64,000 nucleotides of DNA, from positions 170,404 through 234,403 of the forward strand of contig WBMW01004881.1 of NCBI GenBank assembly GCA_013396635.1. Reading direction: 5' to 3'. This document shows, one piece after another, positions 63,983 to 64,000 of this stretch (within the stretch, counting starts at the first letter, position 1; each line of letters starts with the position of its first letter). The notes under the pieces were generated by a model that saw only the letters and a program-made list of their open reading frames with translations, searched no databases and had not been told where the DNA came from. A program made the position numbers and the translations under genes. Source of the stretch: Penelope pileata. Lineage: Eukaryota > Chordata > Aves > Galliformes > Cracidae.

Positions 63983-64000
63983 CCCCCCCCCCCCCCCCCC
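63983..64000. repeat. Poly-C tract at the window edge
   Basis: Eighteen C end the window, with the far side unseen. It may mark a contig end. Confidence 0.9.

Larger units (their letters stand above)
55788..64000 (+). other. TMCC1: TMCC1 intron, open at the right edge
   Basis: The next conserved TMCC1 block (ERIERLE...) is not found to the end of the window. The stretch holds a CR1 fragment, a T tract near 56702-56718 and a terminal poly-C. No other gene is supported. Confidence 0.7.

Overview
The window is vertebrate nuclear DNA from a bird, most likely chicken or another galliform. The coding exons are small, sit in long introns and have GT/AG borders. The interspersed repeats are CR1 LINE fragments and avian ERV long terminal repeats. 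The conceptual pro-TRH is 260 residues, which is the chicken precursor length as I recall it. No prokaryotic or plasmid feature is present. Three protein-coding loci can be supported and together they hold only a few percent of the bases. Most other open frames are chance, especially in the GC-rich islands and across N gaps.

Layout. (1) 1-6672, minus strand: the first eight coding exons of RBSN (rabenosyn-5, ZFYVE20), giving residues 1-338 with the N-terminal C2H2 finger and the FYVE domain. The rest of the gene lies left of the window. Its CpG-island promoter spans about 6240-7390 and contains an assembly gap. (2) 7.4-14.3 kb: intergenic, with a solo ERV LTR at 9454-10122. (3) About 14.4-18.4 kb, minus strand: the TRH gene, with a predicted non-coding exon 1, a signal-peptide exon and an exon carrying eight TRH-type units. 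(4) 18.4-36.2 kb: a gene-poor interval with one CR1 fragment and two solo LTRs of the same family in opposite orientation. (5) 36.2-39.9 kb: two CpG islands. The second carries the likely first exon of TMCC1 (plus strand) and three evenly spaced CACGTG boxes. (6) 39.2-64.0 kb: TMCC1 intron sequence, a candidate 5' UTR exon at 41039-41281 and the coding exon at 55248-55787 (residues 1-180). The membrane and coiled-coil exons lie beyond the right edge.

The three genes do not form a pathway. RBSN acts in early endosome fusion and recycling. TRH makes the hypothalamic tripeptide hormone. TMCC1 is an ER membrane protein linked to ER-endosome contacts. Their order RBSN-TRH-TMCC1 is informative because, as I recall, mouse keeps the first adjacency and human the second.

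Limits. Splice sites were placed by eye from reading phase and remembered family sequences. Non-coding exons, promoters and transcript ends are predictions. I found no undescribed biological system. The best leads are the TRH unit array, the phased E-box triplet, a possible spliced upstream ORF in TMCC1 and the inverted LTR pair.
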